A stretch of 64,000 nucleotides of DNA, from contig CM055317.2 of NCBI GenBank assembly GCA_029255685.2, positions 72,157,460-72,221,459 of the forward strand. The letters are read 5' to 3'. Position numbers and translations under genes: made by a program. This DNA is from Silene conica. Lineage: Eukaryota > Streptophyta > Magnoliopsida > Caryophyllales > Caryophyllaceae. Shown piece by piece: positions 45,703 through 57,081 of the stretch (its first letter is position 1; the number at the start of each line of letters is the position of its first letter). The notes beneath the pieces are model-generated. The model worked only from the letters and a program-made list of their open reading frames with translations. It was not told the DNA's origin and ran no database searches.

Positions 45703-46005
45703 CTTGAAAACTGGCCGTCCATGCATGGTATGGACGTGAATAGTACACGTCCAAACCATGCATGGACGTGTACTATTCACGTCCACACATGGTGTGGACG
45801 TGTACTATTCACGTCCATACCATGCATGGACGTCCAGGATTAACGTCCATGCATGGTATGGACGTGAATAGTACACGTCCACACCATGCTAGGACGTGAA
45901 TAGTACACGTCCATGCGTGGTTTGGACGTGTACTATTCACGTCCATACCATGCTAGGACGGCTAGTTTTGCCGTCCTTTCCACGCTAGGACGACCAGTTT
46001 TCAAG
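45703..46005. repeat. 303-bp symmetric hairpin array of 21-bp near-palindromes
   Basis: The ends CTTGAAAACTGGCCGTCC and GGACGACCAGTTTTCAAG are inverted copies. Inside are six copies of a 21-bp unit that begins GGACGTG and ends CACGTCC: three with GAATAGTA in the middle (45732, 45860, 45892) and three with its complement (45764, 45796, 45924). They are joined by 11-bp CCATGCATGG-type linkers that are also self-complementary. A transcript would fold into a long hairpin. Confidence 0.92.
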
Positions 46006-46335
46006 TCTAATTCAAAATTTCGATTGAGTTCAAATCGTCTATTCTATGCCTTCTACGATTAATTCAACCTAATTTCAAGTATAAGGCTTAAACATGTAAT
46101 TCAACAAAAAATAATTGAAAAAAAAAATTTAAGATTTAAGTTATTATCGATGAATCGTTGTCGTCGTTTGACATTAAATCGTTGTCATTATATGATGTTG
46201 ATGTTCGATGTTGAAACCGTTTTTTTTGGAATTTACGTTGTTTTTGTTGTTTTTGTTGTCTTTTTTCAAAAAAAACGTCGACGATTTTTCGCAAAACGTC
46301 GACGACCTTTCGCAACCCCCTTTTTTTTGCGACTT

Positions 46336-47383
46336 TTTGGTTTTTTGGCAGGGAGGGGAATGAAGTGAAGGGAAAGGAAAAGAAAGGAAAGAGAGGGGAA
46401 TGAAAAGGAGTTGTTTTGATAGCAAAAATAAAGTAGAGGGAAAGAGAGGAGGATGGAGAAAGAAGGTGATTTGTGTGAGTTAGAGGATGAAATGAGTTAA
46501 GCATATTAGAGGAGCATATGGTCATATTATTCTTAAATAAGAGTGAAAACAAAGTTTTCCTTACCAATCTTGTCAACAATGAAGAGATTATAGTTTGGTC
46601 TAATGGTGGTAAATTAAATCCTCTTATTTCCCTCCTTCCATATACGGTAATCAAATAATGGAAATTGAATCCCTTCCTTTCCCTCCCCTCCCCTTCCCTC
46701 TATTTCTCTCAATTCAAACGCACCCTTAGTACCACTTTTTTTAAATTTGTACAATGGTCTCCCAATAAACTTATTAAAAGGAAGAGACCTACTGTTTTAT
46801 TAAATTAATAAATTTATTTTTATTTTATTGTATTTTCAGTCAATTAGAGAATGTTTTGTGTATGAAAATGAGACCGACATGGTTAAGATTGGTGATTTAG
46901 AAGTTAGAAGGATACGCACTAAATATGGAGGATGTAAGGCTGTAGTTTGGCAACTGTTATTTGTGTAGCTAATAATGCGCCTTTTGTCTTGGCGTCTAAC
47001 CGCGTATGCTCCTATCAATATCCTTCTCAAAATTATTTTATCTATAATAGTGACGAAGCTACAATATTAAATTAGTGTGGGCGATAAATTTTAACGGGGA
47101 TAAAAAAAGTACTCTTATAAAAGGACTTCGGAAAAAAAAAAATGAAAAATGTAACTAATAATTTTAAAAAATTTAAATGTTTGTAAGGACGTGCATTCTC
47201 GATAATCCTTTCGCTTCATCGCTGCTTATAACTTGAGCTACTTAAGTTAAATTATTGTAGTAGCTTTACAATGTTGAGTTTGAACTTGTGAAAAAACCCG
47301 AAAGTCAGGATTATCCCACCTTAAAAGAAGAGTAGAAGAATTATCAACGGGTTACTCCCTCTATTGTCAATCTTATCTATGTA
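46336..47383. other. intergenic, partial purine-rich repeat
   Basis: 46350-46445 is GGGAAAGG-rich and 46665-46730 is rich in CCCTTCC, a loose inverted pair that ends near CGCACCCTTAGTA; it may be a decayed MITE. No gene. Confidence 0.35.
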
Positions 47384-47392
47384 AAACCAAAA

Positions 47393-48224
47393 GGTTTTTT
47401 TGTCTAACACCACCTTTAAAAAACTTTTTCTTCTAAACACCACCTTTAAAAAAATATTTTGTCAAACATCACCTTTAATAAATTTTTTTTTGTCAAACAC
47501 CACATTTTGGCCAAAGTTTCAGCGTTTGTGATGGGGTGACTTTCAGTCGATGTTTGAGATAGCAAACGAGGTCGGTTTAGAGTGTTCTTGAACTCGTTGG
47601 AAAGGTGGGAGTACAGGCTTTCCAACGGTTGTCAACACGGTGGTCAAAGTTGCCCTTATGTGGGGTATATTGATGTGTAAAGTAAGGTTGGTTAGAGAAA
47701 TAGCTAGAAATTTGGGTTTACAACGAGTTGTTAGAGGGATTTTCAAGGGTCTTTAAATGGGGTTATGATATTTCGTCTGATTTGAAATTTGGTAAGTAGG
47801 TTGAGGGGAGGGCAAGGTATGTCACAATTGTGTTCACTGTGGTGGTCGTCGGTGCAAGTGGTGGTTCAACGGGAGTGAATTGACCCACGAAAAATCCTAT
47901 TTCAACTTACATTAACCCTGTGTGACTAGCCTTACTTTACACATCAATCTACCACACATAATGACACTTTTGACCACCGTGTTGACAGCCGTTGGAAAAC
48001 CTGTACTCCCACCTTTTCAACGAGTTCAAGAACACTCTAAACCGACCTTGTTTGCTATCTCAAACATCGACTGAAAGTCACCCCGTCACAAACTCTGAAA
48101 CTTTAGCCAAAATGTGGTGTTTGACAAAAAAAAATTTATTAAAGGTGGTGTTTGACAAATTATTTTTTTAAAGGTGGTGTTTGGAAGAAAAAGTTTTTTA
48201 AAGGTGGTGTTAGACAAAAAACCC
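47393..48224. mobile_element. Mutator-like element with ~310-bp TIRs
   Basis: The left arm (47393-about 47690) and right arm (about 47930-48224) are inverted copies over roughly 310 bp. Ends are GGTTTTTTTGTCTAACACC and GGTGTTAGACAAAAAACCC. The 9-bp duplication AAACCAAAA is perfect (47384-47392, 48225-48233). Each arm carries three CACCTTTAAA/TTTAAAGGTG phrases. The 240-bp core is non-coding. Confidence 0.9.
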
Positions 48225-48233
48225 AAACCAAAA

Positions 48234-48637
48234 ATCTTTCAAGCATTCTCCTTAACCCACGTCATCACATACATGTTTTTAATTTTATTTATTTAAAGTA
48301 AATGTGGGACCCACAGAAAACAAAAATATATGGAATTAATTGCGGAAAAATCTTTATGTTTAAGTTTTAAAAGTAAATGAATACGTTTATATTTTCTACA
48401 CGTAAATATTAGTGAATAATAAAAAGTAATGAATAACTTAGAACGTAAATAATTCAGCTCAAGTTTTACTAATAAATCACAATAAATCAAGGCAACTGTC
48501 AAAAATTCAGTCCAAGTTTTTACTACAATTATAAATTGCAATTACAATAACAATTAAAATAACGTACGAAAGAATACATCAACAATAATACTAATAGGAT
48601 AAAATAAAATTGTAAAGAAGAATATAATAATACACAC
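48234..48637. other. intergenic, no gene recognised
   Basis: AT-rich spacer between the long-TIR MULE and the CACTA-like terminus. Confidence 0.4.
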
Positions 48638-49010
48638 GCTACAAGAAAATGCTCAGTTTGCGACGGACTGAAATTCCGTCGCAAATATAGGGTTACGACG
48701 GAATTTGCGACGGAAATGTAACTTGCGACAGATCCGAAATTTTCCAACCCGCGAAATGAAAGTCAAATGGCGGGAAAGTTTGCGACGGAAATTTCGTCGC
48801 AAATTTTGACTCTTGCGACGGAAATTTCGTCGGAAAACCTTGACCATCCCTGACCAAAATCTGGTCAAGGGTCAAAGTCAGACTTCCTTTGCGACGGAAA
48901 TTCCGTCGCAAGAGTCAAAATTTGCGACGGAAAGTCCATCGCAAAGGAAGTCTGACTTTGACTTTGGTCAAGTTTTGGGACGGAATTCCGTCCCAAGTTT
49001 TTAATATACA
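48638..49010 (+). mobile_element. left terminus of a CACTA-like element
   Basis: CGCTACAAGAAAATG is a slightly degenerate CACTACAAGAAA terminus. The next 370 bp are packed with TTTGCGACGGAAATTCCGTC and its complement, forming many short palindromes. The opposite end was not found. Confidence 0.65.
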
Positions 49011-50547
49011 GCCCCCCACGGGTTTCATTTTTCCCCAAATCAATTACTTCGTATAACCTAAATCCTTAAATTGCGATTTGCGACCAACAACCACCCCACC
49101 ACACCCCTAAGTGCAACCACCAACCACCCCACCACACCCCCCCCGCCGCCGCCGCCCCCCTTCTTCCTTCTCCTTCCTTCCTCATTCTCCTTGCTTCCTC
49201 TCCTTCTCCGTTCTTCTCCCTTCTTCGTCTCCTTCGCCCACCTCACCGCCGCCATCACCTCACCGCCGCCACCTCGCCGCCGCCACTTCCTTCTTCCTTC
49301 TCCTTCCTCTCATTTCTCCTTATGTATGTATACTAACTTTCCTTAATTATATATCGTCTTAATTAGCTATGTTTAATTCCGTCGCAAATGCTTAATTATT
49401 GTTGTTTATTGTTATTAACAATAGTTAGTTTAGTTTAATTAGTTAATGTTTATTTGTTTAGTTTAGTTAGTATTGTTAGGTAATTAGTTACATTAGAATT
49501 TAGAAATGATGGAGGAGAATGTTGCATATCGTATGACTGTACATATATCATGATTTGAGTATGGTATTTTATAATTAGTTAAGTTAACCTCCACGTTTTT
49601 TAGGAAAATAATCTGATTGAATTGCGCTTATCTTAGATTGCATTTTTTTCGTTATGTATTTTTCTTATCTCTAAAAGGAAAGAATATTACATTATTCTAT
49701 CTTGTATTTGTTGATATCGTGCTGCATTGTATTAGACGTGTGCGTACATGATACCAATTACCGACTAATCAACTATATTGAGTTCTGACTTCTGAATCAT
49801 TACGCTTTACTTTCTTATACTTCGTAGAATATCTGTTGACGTTTTGAATTTGGAGTTCCATTGATACATATCATATAAAAAGTTTTTTGTGAACTTGGCT
49901 TTGTGTTGCATTTCAAATGCTTCATCTACCTTTCTGGATGGGAAGTTCCGTAAATATACTTGTCTTTTAAGAACATCTTGATAAGAGATTATGTTACATT
50001 GTTGCCTCAAAGGCTCAGATTGGATATATCATCCACAAGGTGTGGTTTTATGTATGCATGGTGCGTCATGCTTATCTTCAGAAATATTTTTGCAGGATCT
50101 CGTTGATCGCATTTTGGCAGTTCTTGTAGATGACCAAGGTAGATGTCCGATACACTATCCTCCCTAGATTCTTAATTTGTTTTTAATTGTTGATATTGTT
50201 AAGCTTGACATACCGGATAAGTGAGCTTACAATTTTTTTTTTTTGAATCTTTTGTGACGGTCATGACTAATCTAATTTCTAGTTGACAAAATGTTACTGT
50301 CTTGCCTGCAGTGTTTCTTGTAGTTACTGTGCAAAAAGTTAAGATGTGTTGGAGTCGTTATTGAATGAAAAGTTAAAATGTGTTGGAGTCTAAAAAAGCA
50401 AAAAAAAAAAATGTTATAAATTTTACCAACTATATATTGCATAATACGGAAACAATGACATGTGATCGATTTAAAAAGTACAAAGAAAATCATTTAATTA
50501 AGATATATGACGAAAACATCTCAATAAAAAATATTCTCTTAACATAG
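49011..50547. other. C-rich leader-like and intergenic sequence, no gene confirmed
   Basis: 49080-49320 is CCACC/CCGCCG/CTTCTTCC-rich, like a plant 5' UTR, and follows the CACTA terminus. An ATGATGGAGGAGAATG at about 49506 and a TGCAG-GATCTCGTTGATCG junction near 50092 could be exon pieces, but no frame of length supports a gene. Confidence 0.3.
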
Positions 50548-50550
50548 TTA

Positions 50551-51804
50551 GGCCATGTTCTTTTGGACTTCAAGTAACTTAATTTAAGTTCACTTCACAT
50601 CCTATAAGTTCAGTTCAGTTCAGATCAGTTCAGATCCTATAAGTTCAGTTCAGTTCCTATAAGTTCAGTTCAGTTCAGATTCTATAAGTTCAGTTCAGTT
50701 CAGTTCCTATAAGTTCAGTTCAGTTCCTATAAATTAAGTTAAGTTAAGTTTAGTTCCTATAAATTAAGTTCAGTTCCGTTAAATTCAGTTCAGTTCAGCT
50801 CATATAAACTTAATTCAAAAAAGTTATATACGAAGTATTATTTTTAACAACCGATAAAAAACAATTCGTTTTAATTATTCGATACACTTTATTTTATTTT
50901 ATTTAAAAAAACAACAACAAAACATTAATAATTATACCCGTTTTCTTTCTCATTAATACAAACAATATTACACACACTCACCCTGATGACATATGCCCGA
51001 ATACAAGCATAGACCGCCTGAAGAAATAGTAGAATATTTCAACTATCGACATTCATCATTGGGAATGAAAGTTCAAATGACATTTGGTCAATTAAATAAA
51101 AGGTAGAAGATGTTAAAAATCAAGCCCCAAATATCATATAAGTATCAAATGTCGATCATTGTTTCTACATTCACACTCCATAATTTTATAAAAATGCACG
51201 CTCTTGGAATACATATTATACAACATGAGGTGAACATTCAAGGAACATTAGATTCGGGCATGTTTGATAAAAAGCGGAAGGTCATGTATAAGGTACGAAG
51301 CAACATAGTCAAAAATATTTGGCGAGGCTATGGATTCTTTGTCGACGGTGATATTGATAATGAAGATGAAGTTGATGAGGATTATGATAACATGGAAATA
51401 AATGGTTAAAAAAAAATTATAATATGTGGATTATTTTTTATCATAATGTAATCGTTGTATAATGTATGAACTATGTACAAACCATTGTATATAAAGGGAA
51501 AATATTTTATATAACCTCGTGTTTTAAACTATTTTTTATCAATGTCTTCTCTTGGATAAAAATAATGATAATAATAGTTAACTTAAATTAATTAAGTTAA
51601 TTAAGTTCGGATCCTATAAGTTCAGTTCAGTTCATATCCTATAAGTCCAGTTCAGTTCAGTAACTTTAAGTTCAGTTTCAGTTCAGTTCCTATAAGTTCA
51701 GGTCAGTTCCTATAAGTTCAGTTCAGATTCTATAAGTTCAGTTCAATTCAGTTCAGATCCTTTAAGTTCAGTTCAGTTCAGTTTCAGTTCAAAAGAACAG
51801 GGCC
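50551..51804 (+). mobile_element. PIF/Harbinger element, internally deleted
   Basis: Ends GGCCATGTTCTTTTGGAC and GTTCAAAAGAACAGGGCC are inverted copies, flanked by TTA (50548-50550 and 51805-51807). Both subterminal regions are minisatellites of TATAAGTTCAGTTCAGTTC units (50600-50810 and 51605-51790). A fragment of the DDE transposase lies between (51110-51409). The same family supplies the fragment ending at 1544. Confidence 0.9.
51110..51409 (+). pseudogene. C-terminal remnant of a PIF/Harbinger transposase
   Basis: 99 residues. PQISYKYQMSIIVSTFTLHN followed by FIK resembles the end of the DDE_Tnp_4 domain, where transposases carry a conserved (C/T)LHNFI motif after the last catalytic acid. 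An acidic tail (DIDNEDEVDEDYDNMEING) follows. The catalytic DDE core and the Myb-like partner gene are absent. The reading starts within the domain, so this is the stub left by an internal deletion. Confidence 0.65.
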
Positions 51805-51960
51805 TTACAAAATGAAGTAAAATATGGTAGCAGATAACATAATAGACAAATAAGTAGCGAGCATCATTACTTTGCAGATATGATATAGAATGAAACAAGA
51901 ATTTGAATAATTGCATATCTTATTTCAAAAGTGAAGGTACAAAGATGGTATAGAGAAGAC

Positions 51961-52432
51961 TAGGGCTAAGTAAAAAATCCGATTATCCGAATTATCCGAT
52001 ATTCGATCCGTATCTGATCCGAAATAATGGATATCTGATCCGAAAAGTGGTTCGGTTTGGATACCCGTATCCGAAATATTTGGATATCGGATCAAATACG
52101 GATATCAGGTTTTAAAATTTGGATATCCGATATCCAATATCCACAATATTACGCTAGTTTTCCTTGATAGGTAGCGGGTTTATGTTTTGTAATATATACC
52201 GAATGAAATTAGTATTACGCTAGTTTTCTTTTTTATTACAGTTTGACAATATATAAAATACACAGAGCGGATATTGGATATCGGATAACTGATCCGAAAT
52301 TTTCGGATACTAAATTTCGGATATCCGATCATTTCGGATCAGATCACGGATACTAAAAATTTGGATTTTCGGATCGGATATCCAATCCGAAGTAGGGTTT
52401 CAGATCGGATATCCGATCCATACTCTGTCCTA
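51961..52432. mobile_element. hAT-type MITE rich in CGGATAT words
   Basis: Starts TAGGGCTAAGTAAAAAAT and ends CCATACTCTGTCCTA (imperfect TIR). Flanks GAGAAGAC (51953-51960) and AAGAAGAC (52433-52440) match at 7 of 8. The interior repeats ATCCGAAA and GGATATCCGAT in both orientations. Confidence 0.65.
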
Positions 52433-52632
52433 AAGAAGACTGTGTAAATAATATGGAGTATTAATTTGAAAGTAATCTCAAATTACAAAAAAACGGCGTG
52501 TAGCAAAATAGCAATGTACTGTAACAGTAGAAGATTAAAATTAGTAATTTAGTATGCATTTTTTGGTGCTTAGGTAATATAATATAAATTCATTTCATAT
52601 GTGTTGTCAAATGCTCATTTTTAATGCGGACT

Positions 52633-53877
52633 TGATAAGGCTAAAGTCGTATCACCTTAATCAAAGTAAAACTATCTCAATACTAACAGAATAGCTAGTG
52701 GTAAGACAGGTATCGAATCCACAGGGAGGCGGTAATAAACGGTTTGCTAATGATAATTAAGTCTAAAAGTAACAGTTTTATGGGGGTTTTGGTTTGTTTG
52801 TTTTTTCTAATAACTAAAAACAATAGAAATAAATGATGTGTAACAGAGATATTAGAAGTCTAGGAATTCCGAGTCACCAAGTATATTTTATTGAGATTCT
52901 TAATTAATCACTAGTTCAATCGGATTATTCAAGGTCACAAGATTGGTCAATACTATTGTGTTCTTTAGGTAAAAAACTAACATGCGATCGCTATTATTAG
53001 AATCAACCTATTTGATTATCGCAGCCTATATCAATTCTAACCCGATCGGTGAAAGAACTAATTTGCTATACTAATTATCAATTCAGGCCTAAATCAATTA
53101 ATTAGAATAAGAACAATAATCAAACAACAATCCTTGCGATTTTACTAGCAATCAATTAACATTCCCTTTTTAATATACTTGGATCCCCTTCATCCTAGAT
53201 TAAGAAATTAGCTACACATATTGAATCTAATAACAATAACAATAAAGAGGATTGAAAACATGATTGAAGATGATAAATAACAACAAGGGACAAAAAGCAT
53301 AAAAACTAGAATGAATTAAATTGAACAAGAAAGATGAATACCGTAATAATTAGCAAGGAAAGATTAAGAACAAAGTATGAATTAATCCGGAAAATGATGA
53401 TGAGAAAAGCTAGATCTAAAGTAGTGTGTCAAATAATAGGTAAGCAAAACTAGGTTATCGAGCCCTTATTTATAAAAAATAAGGAAAGTCGAAATAAGGA
53501 AAAAGCGGAAACAAAATCCTGCGACGGGTTCCTCGATCGAGGACGTCACTCCCTCGATCGAGGACCCCCCCTCGATCGAGGACGTCACTCCCTCGATCGA
53601 GGGTCTTCGTCAAATGGTTTCAGCTCTTTTCTTCCTTGATTCTTCTCCAAACTTCCTAGAATCTCTTGGGATCCTCTTGTACTCCGCCTTGTCGACTCTC
53701 GCGATGCCTTAGTACACCAACTTGTCCCGCAAATGCACTCATCCTGCATTAAAACATAAAAAGGCGGAAGTATCGACAATCTCACTAAAACGGCATATAA
53801 AATGTCATATAATATCACAAACCGTTTCAAAAACATCTGAAGGGAAGCATAAAAGTGTATGTAAAAATGACTCATCA
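52633..53877 (-). repeat. Athila 3' LTR
   Basis: 1245 bp. In element orientation it starts TGATGAGTCATTTTTAC and ends GACTTTAGCCTTATCA; the last 14 bp recur at the right window edge after the primer site. A TATAAATAAGG-type promoter lies near 53465-53478. Four CCTCGATCGAGG palindromes sit upstream of it (53530-53605). Confidence 0.9.
53530..53605. repeat. four CCTCGATCGAGG palindromes in the Athila LTR
   Basis: Perfect 12-bp palindromes near 53531, 53551, 53569 and 53591, two of them separated by GACGTCACT, itself containing the palindrome GACGTC. Confidence 0.92.
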
Positions 53878-53878
53878 A

Positions 53879-53890
53879 ACTCCCCCAAAC
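53879..53890 (-). other. Athila polypurine tract
   Basis: GTTTGGGGGAGT on the element strand, immediately before the 3' LTR. Similar words occur again near 55310 and 55497. Confidence 0.8.
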
Positions 53891-54518
53891 CGACTCTTTG
53901 CTTGTCCTCAAGCAAAGCAAACTAAAAGAAGACCCATAAAAAAAAAACGGTGAATAGGTAACTCAGAGCCAATGCTAATGAAATAAATCCCAAGCTATGA
54001 ATGTAACTAAGTGATGACTAAAAAGAGAAAACTCAGCTCATATTCCAAGATGACAACGATGTAGACAAGCCAATTACCTTTCAATCTTGCAAGACAAATT
54101 AGTCGGATTCTCACGGATTCGCTCAAGCACTCATAAGGGGTGAAAAATATGTGAGATAGAAAGAAATAAGAAACTCACTCAACTTATGAAACATGCATGC
54201 AATCTAATGTGATAGAAATTTCCCCAACTAAAATGCAATCATAATGTAGACAAAAGTACATGTATCAAGGACAATAAGGATGGCAAATGGGCAAAGGTAT
54301 AGAAATGGTTTGTGCCGAAGCACGTTATGGATATGTGGGGCTAAGACGGTAGTCGCAGCATTAAACCAAAACCAATTCTATAATAAGTATCACAATTCAT
54401 CCCAATCTAGAGAATTTATCTCAATATTACAACATATGAGAGTCAACAAACTACCCTCCAAAGATGCATAAGACTCTAGTAGTCATCCTTTCGATCTCTT
54501 AACTAAATCAAATGAAGC

Positions 54519-54556
<38 letters not shown>

Positions 54557-55537
54557 CATTTTTTTCATTCATTTTTTTTTCTTCTTTTTTTTTTTTTTTT
54601 TTTCTTTTTCATTTTCTGCTTCATACTTTTTTTCTCCTTTTTCCATCATAAGAGATACAACACAATTGCTCAAAAAAATTTCTACTACACCCACAAGTGA
54701 CAAAATAAGTCCCTATCCCAACCATAGTAGTAAGAATAAACATGGTAAACAAGCAACTGCGACTGTCCCGAAAAGGTAGGCAAATTCTGGATTGTAGCTA
54801 TTAGATGAGATATGAAATGGCCACAAGGTTCAAACGGGCTAACAAAAGGGTAATCTGTAAAGCTTATTTGAACGGTAAGAACCGCCTATCCACATGTATA
54901 TAGTCATATGAAAGCAATAAAAGTATCAAGAAATCAATTTCACACTTATGCAGTTTGATATTACACATTCCATGAGGAGAACTACACTCAAGCCTAAAAA
55001 ACAATGAGACCGGTTTATTAATGTTCCCGGCCTAGGAAGCTCTAAAGACCTCAGAAATTAAGTAGCTTACCAACAAAATTTGTCAAATCTAATCAGCAAA
55101 AGGCAAGCCAACAACGGTGAAGGCTTGGACTATGAGCTTTGTATTCACTAATGCAAGTCAAAACAGAGTACATGACAGCTAATTGGGATTTAAAAACAGA
55201 AACAAGGGCAAATTATCATCATTGCTAGCTAAATTCACCAAGACTCGACCTAAAAGAAACACACTTTTTTTTTTTTACAGAAAAGAAACACACAACTGAA
55301 AATAAAAACACTCCCCCAAACCTATATGTCACAGTGTCCTCAATGTGACCCTACAACAAAAAGATCACAATAAACCGCAGCAACCTAGAGAGGACACTAC
55401 TAAAAAGACATGGAAGAGAGCAAAGAAAAACCAACAATAAAAGAAATAAAATAAAAGAAAAACAAGGAAAAATGCTACCGTCAGTAAGGTAGCGACTCCC
55501 CCAAACCAGCTGTGAAGGGGGTAGTGACCAGCTGTCA
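53891..55537 (-). other. Athila non-coding spacer between post-pol ORF and 3' LTR
   Basis: No ORF worth calling. Contains a run of about 85 bases almost purely T on the plus strand (about 54520-54605, poly-A on the element strand) and two extra polypurine-tract-like words near 55310 and 55497. Confidence 0.6.
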
Positions 55538-57081
55538 CTACTGCTCATCATCATCTACATAATCATCAATTTCTTTAAATTGTGCCTCCAAGTCTGAATC
55601 GACCTCTCTGCTGCTACCGGCTGCATCCTGGTGACTGCCACGTCCCCTACCACCACCATGAGAAGGGTCGGCCCCAAACTGACCACCAAATCCCCCGACT
55701 GGCTCATCTGGGCGAATGGGAGTATAGAAAGGTCTCCCAAGGGCACCGTAGTCGCGACTGAACTGGGTGGTAAACTCCTCTGAGGTCACACCGTACAAGT
55801 GAAATACCTGACTGTCGTCACCAGGAATAGGTGTGTAGTAGCTAGGAGCAACACCCCTATATGGACGGTTCTCAGCAAGGCTAGTCGCCTCCATCTGCTC
55901 CCACAGTCTCCTCTGAACCAAGGCATTATTAATGCCCTCATGTAGCCGAACCTCCCTCTCAACAATAGGATCGAAAGAATAAGAAGGTGCAAATGATGGA
56001 GGTGCGAATGGCTGGAATGGTGCTGCAGGTCGAAAAATAGGGGCCGTAGGGTTGGCAGCCTTCCTACGAGGCTGGCGTGTCAGAGGAACCTGGTAAGTGA
56101 GCTCATCTGGAATCAAGTAAGAGACAGGCAGGGGACGGAGCTCTGACTCGTCCTCCTCAAGATGGTCCGTCTCAGGAAGTCGATCACATGGTAAATCCAT
56201 CCACAAGGTACCCCGTACCTTCCACCTATATCTCCTCGCAACACAATCTATCCAACCGAGCCCATAACGCAGGTACTCCTCATCCACCGTGGGTGCCACA
56301 ATATCGGTCATGGGTAAGTAAGGTGGAAGACCCTGAAAACCAGCTACTCGCCTAGCAAGGCGAGTCACTATAGCCCCACAATCTAAAGATGAGAACTTCC
56401 CTCTCATCTTATCTAAAGCCCCACAAACAACTCCCGGAGCGCTGAAAGTGAAAACCTCCTCCTGAAAAGGGTTTAGGCAGGAGGCTAAAAGCAGAACTTC
56501 CATGGTCACCAGTTTACTTATGTCCTTCCTACCGTAAAGAAGACAGGAAAGTAGGCGCAGGAAAATCCTAAGAGAAGGATGTTGTACATCGTTGACACCA
56601 TAACTCCCACTTCCACGGAATGACCTGAAAAGAGGGAAAAATACCGAGTCGCACGGAGCCAATTTGGAACCCCCAGCAAATCCTCCGGTTCCCTGACATC
56701 TAAACCAAGGTGCTCAGCCACTTGGTCATATGAAAGAGCATAATCGACATTAAGGAGTCGAAACTGAATCCTCCTACCCGGTATATCATGAACCAAGGAG
56801 CTTAGGAACTCAAGTGTCAGGGGACGATAAGATGATTCACACAAGGAGTACAAACCACCCAACCCCAACTGGTCAAACATGCCAAAGATGCTATCATTAA
56901 GGCCCAAGTTACCAAGTATGGTACTGTTCACGCACCTAGTAGGGTTCATTGGCCTAGCCATGAGGCGAACAAACTCGTTCCTTTGCTCAAGTGTGGCGAA
57001 GATTACCATGGGAAAATCGTCAACTGGTGGAATGCGTGGTTGACGTGGTGCCCTTTGTCGTTTTGCTCCTTGTCTATCCAT
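55538..57081 (-). pseudogene. Athila post-pol ORF (often called env-like)
   Basis: Two overlapping frames. The first (57081-56518) begins MDRQGAKRQRAPRQPRIPP and contains RCVNSTILGNLGLNDSIF and FRLLNVDYALSYDQVAEHLG. The second (56662-55538) continues in another frame (SVFFPLFRSFRGSG ... LEAQFKEIDDYVDDDEQ), so a frameshift lies near 56640. This resembles the Athila ORF family found between pol and the 3' LTR. I see no convincing signal peptide or fusion-type membrane segment, so an envelope role is not supported by the sequence. The C-terminal part is proline-rich and then acidic. Confidence 0.7.

Larger units (their letters stand above)
43848..46335 (+). mobile_element. TIR element carrying a spliced acidic ORF and a hairpin array
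   Basis: Left GCGAAAGGTCGTCGACGTTT then TGCGAAAAATCGGCGACG (about 43871-43908) is matched in reverse near 46273-46314 with one difference. Between the arms lie a C-rich leader, a strong splice donor (GTGAGT at 44105), an 881-bp intron with G-rich and telomere-like repeats, an acceptor at 44984-44985, a 177-codon ORF from 44986, and a 300-bp inverted-repeat array (45703-46005). Exact outer ends and a target duplication are not clear. A Mutator-like origin is possible but not shown. Confidence 0.5.

Noticed and set aside
43820-48638. A single CACTA element between the two CACTA-like termini
   Set aside because: The termini face outwards from this interval, so they cannot be the two ends of one element enclosing it.
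50312-50325. TTTCTTGTAGTTAC as right end of the CACTA at 48638
   Set aside because: Lacks the terminal G, subterminal GACGG repeats and a 3-bp duplication.
54512-54700. Phenylalanine-rich plus-strand frame
   Set aside because: It is a T-rich tract within the Athila spacer.
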